From the NCBI GenBank assembly GCA_024639025.1, contig JAHEJF010000036.1, positions 1-10,102 of the forward strand: 10,102 nt of DNA, given 5' to 3'. Positions within the stretch are counted from its first letter, which is position 1, and each line of letters starts with the position of its first letter. Below the pieces are notes generated by a model. The model did not search any database, was not told the DNA's origin, and worked only from the letters and a program-made list of their open reading frames with translations. Shown here one piece after another: positions 6,128 through 10,102 of the stretch. Position numbers and translations under genes: made by a program. Source of the DNA: Ahrensia sp. (GTDB lineage: Bacteria; Pseudomonadota; Alphaproteobacteria; Rhizobiales; Rhizobiaceae).

Positions 6128-9100
6128 ATGTGGCAATTCTGGGTCGATCGCGGCGGCACCTTCACCGACGTTGTGGCACGCCGCCCTGACGGTGAGCTCG
6201 TCACCCACAAGCTGTTGTCGGAAAACCCCGAGCAGTACACCGACGCCGCCGTCCAGGGCATTCGCGAGCTGATGGGTCTGACCGCCGGTGAGCCGTTTCC
6301 GCAAGCCGGCATCGAAGCCGTCAAGATGGGCACGACCGTTGCCACCAATGCCCTGCTCGAACGCAAGGGCGATCCGACCCTGCTGCTGATCACCCAGGGC
6401 TTCGCCGATTTGTTGCGCATCGGCTACCAGAACCGCCCGCGCCTGTTCGACCTCAACATCGTGCTGCCCGAGCTGTTGTATTGTCAGGCGGCCGAGGCGC
6501 CCGAGCGCCTGGATGCCGAGGGCGGCGTGGTGCGCCCACTCGATGAGGATGCGGTGCGCGGCCTCTTGCAGCAAGCGTATGACAACGGATTGCGCGGCGT
6601 CGCCATCGCCTTCATGCACGCCTACCTTAACCCGGTGCATGAGCTGGCCGCCGCCGCCATTGCCCGCGACATCGGCTTCACGCAAATCTCGACCAGCCAT
6701 GAGACCTCGCGGTTGATCAAGCTGATCGGGCGTGGCGACACGACGGTGGTTGATGCCTACCTCTCACCGATCCTGCGACGTTACGTCGAGCAGGTCGCCG
6801 GCGCCCTCGATGTCGAAGGCGGTGCATGCAAACGCATGCTGTTCATGCAATCGAACGGCGGGCTGACCGATGCTCGGCTGTTTCAGGGCAAGGATTCGAT
6901 CCTGTCCGGCCCGGCCGGCGGCGTTGTTGGCATGGTCAAGACTGCCGCCCGCGCCGGCTTCGACAAGGTCATCGGCTTCGATATGGGCGGCACCTCGACC
7001 GATGTTTGCCACTATGCCGGTGAGTACGAGCGTTCATTCGAAACCGAAGTTGCCGGTGTGCGTATGCGTGCGCCGATGATGAACATCCATACGGTGGCCG
7101 CAGGTGGCGGTTCGATTTTGTCGTTCCGCGATGGCCGCTACCAGGTCGGCCCGGAAAGCGCCGGCGCCAATCCCGGCCCGGCCTGCTACCGGCGCGGCGG
7201 ACCGCTGACGGTGACCGACTGCAATGTGCTGCTCGGCAAACTCAATCCGGCACACTTCCCTGCTGTTTTCGGACCAAACGCCAATCAACCGCTCGATCTG
7301 CAGGCGGCACAGCACAAGTTCGCCGAACTGGCCGATGAGATTGCTGCGGCGACCGGCCAGCCACCGCTTGGTGCCGAGGAAACGGCGGAAGGCTTCCTCA
7401 GGATCGCGGTCGAAAACATGGCAAACGCGATCAAGAAGATATCCGTCCAGCGCGGCTACGATGTCACCAAGTACACGTTGAACTGCTTCGGCGGCGCCGG
7501 TGGCCAGCACGCCTGTCTGGTCGCTGATGCCCTCGGCATGAAGCGGGTGTTCGTCCATCCCTTCGCTGGCGTCCTGTCGGCCTACGGCATGGGACTGGCC
7601 GACATCCGCACCCTGCAGGAAGAACAGTTCGACCGGCCGATTGCCCACATCGATGAAGCACGCGGCGTGCTCAACCGGTTGGCGCAAAGCGCCCGCGAGC
7701 AGGTCTGCGCGCAAGGCATCGAATCGGCCAGCGTGGTCATCGAGCAGCGCGCCCATCTGCGCTACGCCGGTTCGCATCAGTCGCTGGAGGTCGGGTTTGG
7801 CTCCGAGGATGAAATGCGTGAACGCTTCGATGCCGCCCACATGACCCGCTTCGGCTTTTCATCTGCTGGGCGTGACCTGATGTTCGAGATGTTGGCCGTC
7901 GAAGCCATCGGTCAAACGGCAACGGGCGATGCAAAGGCAGCCGTGTCGGGCAATGGCAGCGCACGCGCCGGCGCGACGATCCCGGTCCACGTCGACGGCG
8001 AACGGCGCGATGTGCCGCTGCTCGACCGCACCGGCCTGCCCACCGGCGAAACAGTGACCGGGCCCGCCGTCATCTCCGAACCGACCGGCACCAATGTCAT
8101 CGAGCCCGGCTGGCGGGCGGCCGTAGACCCGCACGGCAACTTGGTGCTGGAGCGTTACCAGGAGCTGCCGCGTCAACTGGCGGTCGGCACCGCGGTCGAT
8201 CCGATCATGTTAGAGGTATTCAACAACCTGTTCATGTCGATCGCCGAACAGATGGGCGCGACGCTGGCCAACACGGCATACTCGGTCAACATCAAGGAGC
8301 GCTTTGATTTTTCCTGCGCGCTGTTCGACGGCGAAGGCGATCTGGTGGCCAATGCCCCGCATGTACCGGTCCATCTCGGTTCGATGAGCGAGAGCGTACG
8401 CACCATCGCCCGCCTCAACCGCGGCGCCATGAAGCCCGGCGACAGCTTCATGCTTAATGCCCCGTTCAACGGCGGCACGCATCTGCCCGACGTCACGGTC
8501 ATTACCCCGGTGTTCGACCGCTCAGAGGCGGACATCCTGTTCTATGTCGGATCGCGCGGTCACCATGCCGATATCGGTGGACGCACGCCAGGTTCGGCCC
8601 CGCCCGACAGCACGCACATTGACCAGGAAGGCGTCGTCATCGACAACTTCCAGCTGGTCGAGGGCGGAGTTCTGCGCGACGCCGAAACCCGCGCGCTCTT
8701 ATCTTCCGGCAAATACCCCTGCCGCCGGGTCGACGACAACATGGCCGATCTAGAAGCCCAGGTCGCGGCTAACGAGACCGGTATCCGCGAGATCAACCGG
8801 ATGATCGACACCTTCGGACTGGATGTGGTTCTGGCCTACATGGACCATGTCCAGGCCAATGCCGAAGCCTCGGTGCGCCAGGTGATCGGCAGCCTGAAAG
8901 ACGGCACCTTCACCTATCCGCTCGACAACGGCCTGGAGATCAAGGTGTCGGTCAGCGTCAACAACGACGCCGGCGAAGCGGTGATCGATTTCACCGGCAC
9001 GTCATCGCAGCATAGCGGCAATTACAACGCGCCGCTGTCGATCTGCAACGCTGTGGTGCTCTACGTGTTCCGCACCCTGGTCGGCCACAACATTCCGATG

Positions 9101-9718
9101 AACGAAGGCTGCCTGGAGCCGCTGAAGATCGTTGCGCCGGAAGGCTCGATGATCAATCCGAAGTACCCGGCAGCGGTGATTGCCGGCAATACAGAAGTCA
9201 GCCAGTCGATCGCCGATTGCCTGTTCGGCGCACTCGGAGTCATCGCCGGTTCGCAAGGCACCATGAACAATTTCGTGTGGGGCAACGAGGCGTTCCAGAA
9301 CTACGAGACCATCTGCGGCGGCACCGGCGCCGGCCCCGGCTTCAACGGCACCGATGCGGTCCATTCGCACATGACCAACACCCGCATGACCGACCCCGAA
9401 GTGCTGGAAAAACGCTTCCCCGTCAGGGTGGAAAGCTTCGCCATACGCCGCAGCTCCGGCGGAACGGGAAAATGGCGCGGCGGCGACGGCATCGCCCGCC
9501 AGCTGCGCTTTCTGGAGCCGGTCACCGTCACCACCCTGTCGCTGCACCGCGTCACCCGCCCGTTCGGCGGCAACGGCGGCGAAGACGGAGCGGCTGGCGA
9601 AAACGCCGTCATCCGCGGCGATGGCTCCCGACAGGCCCTGGCCGGCAACGACGAATGCCAGCTCCATCCCGGCGACATCTTCGAAATGCAAACCCCCGGC
9701 GGCGGCGGCTGGGGGTAA
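6128..9718 (+). CDS. HyuA-HyuB fusion, ATP-dependent 5-oxoprolinase type
   Basis: This single polypeptide of 1196 residues joins the two subunits that are separate in many hydantoinase/oxoprolinase enzymes. The HyuA half (about 1-680) begins MWQFWVDRGGTFTDVVARRPDG, the N-terminal nucleotide-binding motif. It continues with VKMGTTVATNALLERKG (65-81), the second phosphate-binding motif VIGFDMGGTSTDV (281-293), and VAAGGGSI (323-330) before VGPESAGANPGPACYRRGG. The HyuB half starts near DPIMLEVFNNLF (691-702) and carries FDGEGDLVANAPHVPVHLGSM (733-753), PFNGGTHLPD (779-788), FYVGSRGHHADIGG (805-818, a likely metal-binding His/Asp cluster) and the C-terminal TPGGGGWG. Full-length fusions of this kind include eukaryotic 5-oxoprolinase, which uses ATP to open 5-oxoproline to glutamate in the cytoplasm. 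N-carbamoyl or hydantoin substrates, or a carboxylase role, remain possible for this superfamily. Linkage to a DUF1445 gene and a TRAP importer favours 5-oxoproline. The gene is intact. Confidence 0.9.
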   Translation: MWQFWVDRGGTFTDVVARRPDGELVTHKLLSENPEQYTDAAVQGIRELMGLTAGEPFPQAGIEAVKMGTTVATNALLERKGDPTLLLITQGFADLLRIGYQNRPRLFDLNIVLPELLYCQAAEAPERLDAEGGVVRPLDEDAVRGLLQQAYDNGLRGVAIAFMHAYLNPVHELAAAAIARDIGFTQISTSHETSRLIKLIGRGDTTVVDAYLSPILRRYVEQVAGALDVEGGACKRMLFMQSNGGLTDARLFQGKDSILSGPAGGVVGMVKTAARAGFDKVIGFDMGGTSTDVCHYAGEYERSFETEVAGVRMRAPMMNIHTVAAGGGSILSFRDGRYQVGPESAGANPGPACYRRGGPLTVTDCNVLLGKLNPAHFPAVFGPNANQPLDLQAAQHKFAELADEIAAATGQPPLGAEETAEGFLRIAVENMANAIKKISVQRGYDVTKYTLNCFGGAGGQHACLVADALGMKRVFVHPFAGVLSAYGMGLADIRTLQEEQFDRPIAHIDEARGVLNRLAQSAREQVCAQGIESASVVIEQRAHLRYAGSHQSLEVGFGSEDEMRERFDAAHMTRFGFSSAGRDLMFEMLAVEAIGQTATGDAKAAVSGNGSARAGATIPVHVDGERRDVPLLDRTGLPTGETVTGPAVISEPTGTNVIEPGWRAAVDPHGNLVLERYQELPRQLAVGTAVDPIMLEVFNNLFMSIAEQMGATLANTAYSVNIKERFDFSCALFDGEGDLVANAPHVPVHLGSMSESVRTIARLNRGAMKPGDSFMLNAPFNGGTHLPDVTVITPVFDRSEADILFYVGSRGHHADIGGRTPGSAPPDSTHIDQEGVVIDNFQLVEGGVLRDAETRALLSSGKYPCRRVDDNMADLEAQVAANETGIREINRMIDTFGLDVVLAYMDHVQANAEASVRQVIGSLKDGTFTYPLDNGLEIKVSVSVNNDAGEAVIDFTGTSSQHSGNYNAPLSICNAVVLYVFRTLVGHNIPMNEGCLEPLKIVAPEGSMINPKYPAAVIAGNTEVSQSIADCLFGALGVIAGSQGTMNNFVWGNEAFQNYETICGGTGAGPGFNGTDAVHSHMTNTRMTDPEVLEKRFPVRVESFAIRRSSGGTGKWRGGDGIARQLRFLEPVTVTTLSLHRVTRPFGGNGGEDGAAGENAVIRGDGSRQALAGNDECQLHPGDIFEMQTPGGGGWG

Positions 9719-9735
9719 GCCCGGAGCTCTGAAAC

Positions 9736-9752
9736 TGGCAGCATCGCTGCCA
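9736..9752 (+). terminator. Short hairpin after the oxoprolinase stop, weak terminator candidate
   Basis: TGGCAGC (9736-9742) pairs perfectly with GCTGCCA (9746-9752) around a 3-base loop, 18 bases after the stop codon. No T-run follows directly, so it would be at best a weak or Rho-assisted terminator, or a 3'-end stabiliser. Confidence 0.35.
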
Positions 9753-9887
9753 TGCCGATTTACGCTGGAATGTCCGTTGTGCCCTCAACTTCGGGCTTGC
9801 CACAGCCTGCGACAGCACAGCCGCTTATAGCGCTTAACCGACGTCCAATCGACAACCCTTGCCGCATTTGGCGAAAGTCTGTTTTCC

Positions 9888-9908
9888 GGATGCTGCAATG
9901 CAGCGTCC
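9888..9908. repeat. Inverted repeat with 9-bp stem
   Basis: GGATGCTGC (9888-9896) pairs with GCAGCGTCC (9900-9908), with one G-U wobble and a 3-base loop. There is no T-tract on either strand. It sits in sequence that looks like degenerate intergenic DNA; its role is unknown. Confidence 0.4.
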
Positions 9909-10102
9909 AACGGATTTGGGAAGGGCAGGAAAGGGCCGCAACTGACATTCATGGCGTACAGTTTAATGGTGCAAATTGATTATTCAACAAACACCCATCA
10001 CTTGACGCCAGACGAACATACCGACGCCTTCCGGTCAATTTATCATGAACAGGGCGATCTGCGGCTCGGATTTGGGCGTAGACGCTCTATATCTTAAGTA
10101 AT

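Larger units (their letters stand above)
9719..10102 (+). other. Intergenic region after the oxoprolinase gene
   Basis: I see no convincing gene in these 384 bases. Frames such as 9752-9979 (+) and 9760-9948 (-) lack ribosome binding sites and family features. Two short hairpins are present and listed separately. From about 9960 the sequence becomes more AT-rich, which could mark the promoter zone of a gene beyond the window. Confidence 0.55.

Noticed and set aside
9966..10097. 43-codon open frame starting MVQIDYSTNTHHL
   Set aside because: No ribosome binding site, no recognised family, and a length expected by chance; it could be real but cannot be supported.
1..10102. CRISPR arrays, insertion sequences, rRNA or tRNA genes
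   Set aside because: I found no regularly spaced repeats, no transposase-like protein, no terminal inverted repeats with target duplications and no RNA gene structure.

Overview
The window reads as a chromosomal segment of a proteobacterium, most likely an alphaproteobacterium. Coding regions are GC-rich (one 60-base line of the last gene counts 72% G+C), there is a rhizobial-type ABC transporter tail with a DUF2160 membrane protein, and a TRAP transporter operon typical of this class. The genus cannot be fixed from the sequence alone. All supported genes lie on the + strand.

Layout. (1) 1-497: the end of a carbohydrate/polyol ABC operon, with the C-terminus of a MalG-type permease and then a DUF2160 small membrane protein. 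The solute-binding gene expected after these genes is absent. (2) 498-1227: about 730 bases with no convincing gene, lower in G+C (two sampled lines 43% and 47%), with a cluster of GTTGCA dyads. (3) 1228-9718: a co-directional cluster made of a LysR-type regulator, a DUF1445/YcsI (D-glutamate cyclase family) gene broken by a one-base frameshift, a complete TRAP transporter (DctP, DctQ, DctM), and a ~1196-residue HyuA-HyuB fusion of the ATP-dependent 5-oxoprolinase type. (4) 9719-10102: non-coding sequence with two short hairpins and no recognisable gene.

How the genes fit together. In animals the DUF1445-containing enzyme D-glutamate cyclase turns D-glutamate into 5-oxo-D-proline. 5-oxoprolinases open 5-oxoproline to glutamate using ATP. 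Some DctP-type TRAP receptors (two from Bordetella pertussis) bind pyroglutamate (5-oxoproline). In Bacillus subtilis the DUF1445 gene ycsI sits beside the unrelated PxpABC 5-oxoprolinase genes. The simplest reading is therefore a LysR-controlled uptake and catabolic locus for pyroglutamate and/or D-glutamate. The substrate is inferred from families and neighbourhood, not proven.

Points worth checking: the frameshift in the cyclase gene at 2676-2681; the apparent opposition of a cyclase and a ring-opening enzyme in one operon; an AT-rich dyad (2115-2160) at the likely operon promoter; a strong hairpin between dctP and dctQ; and the truncated ABC operon on the left.
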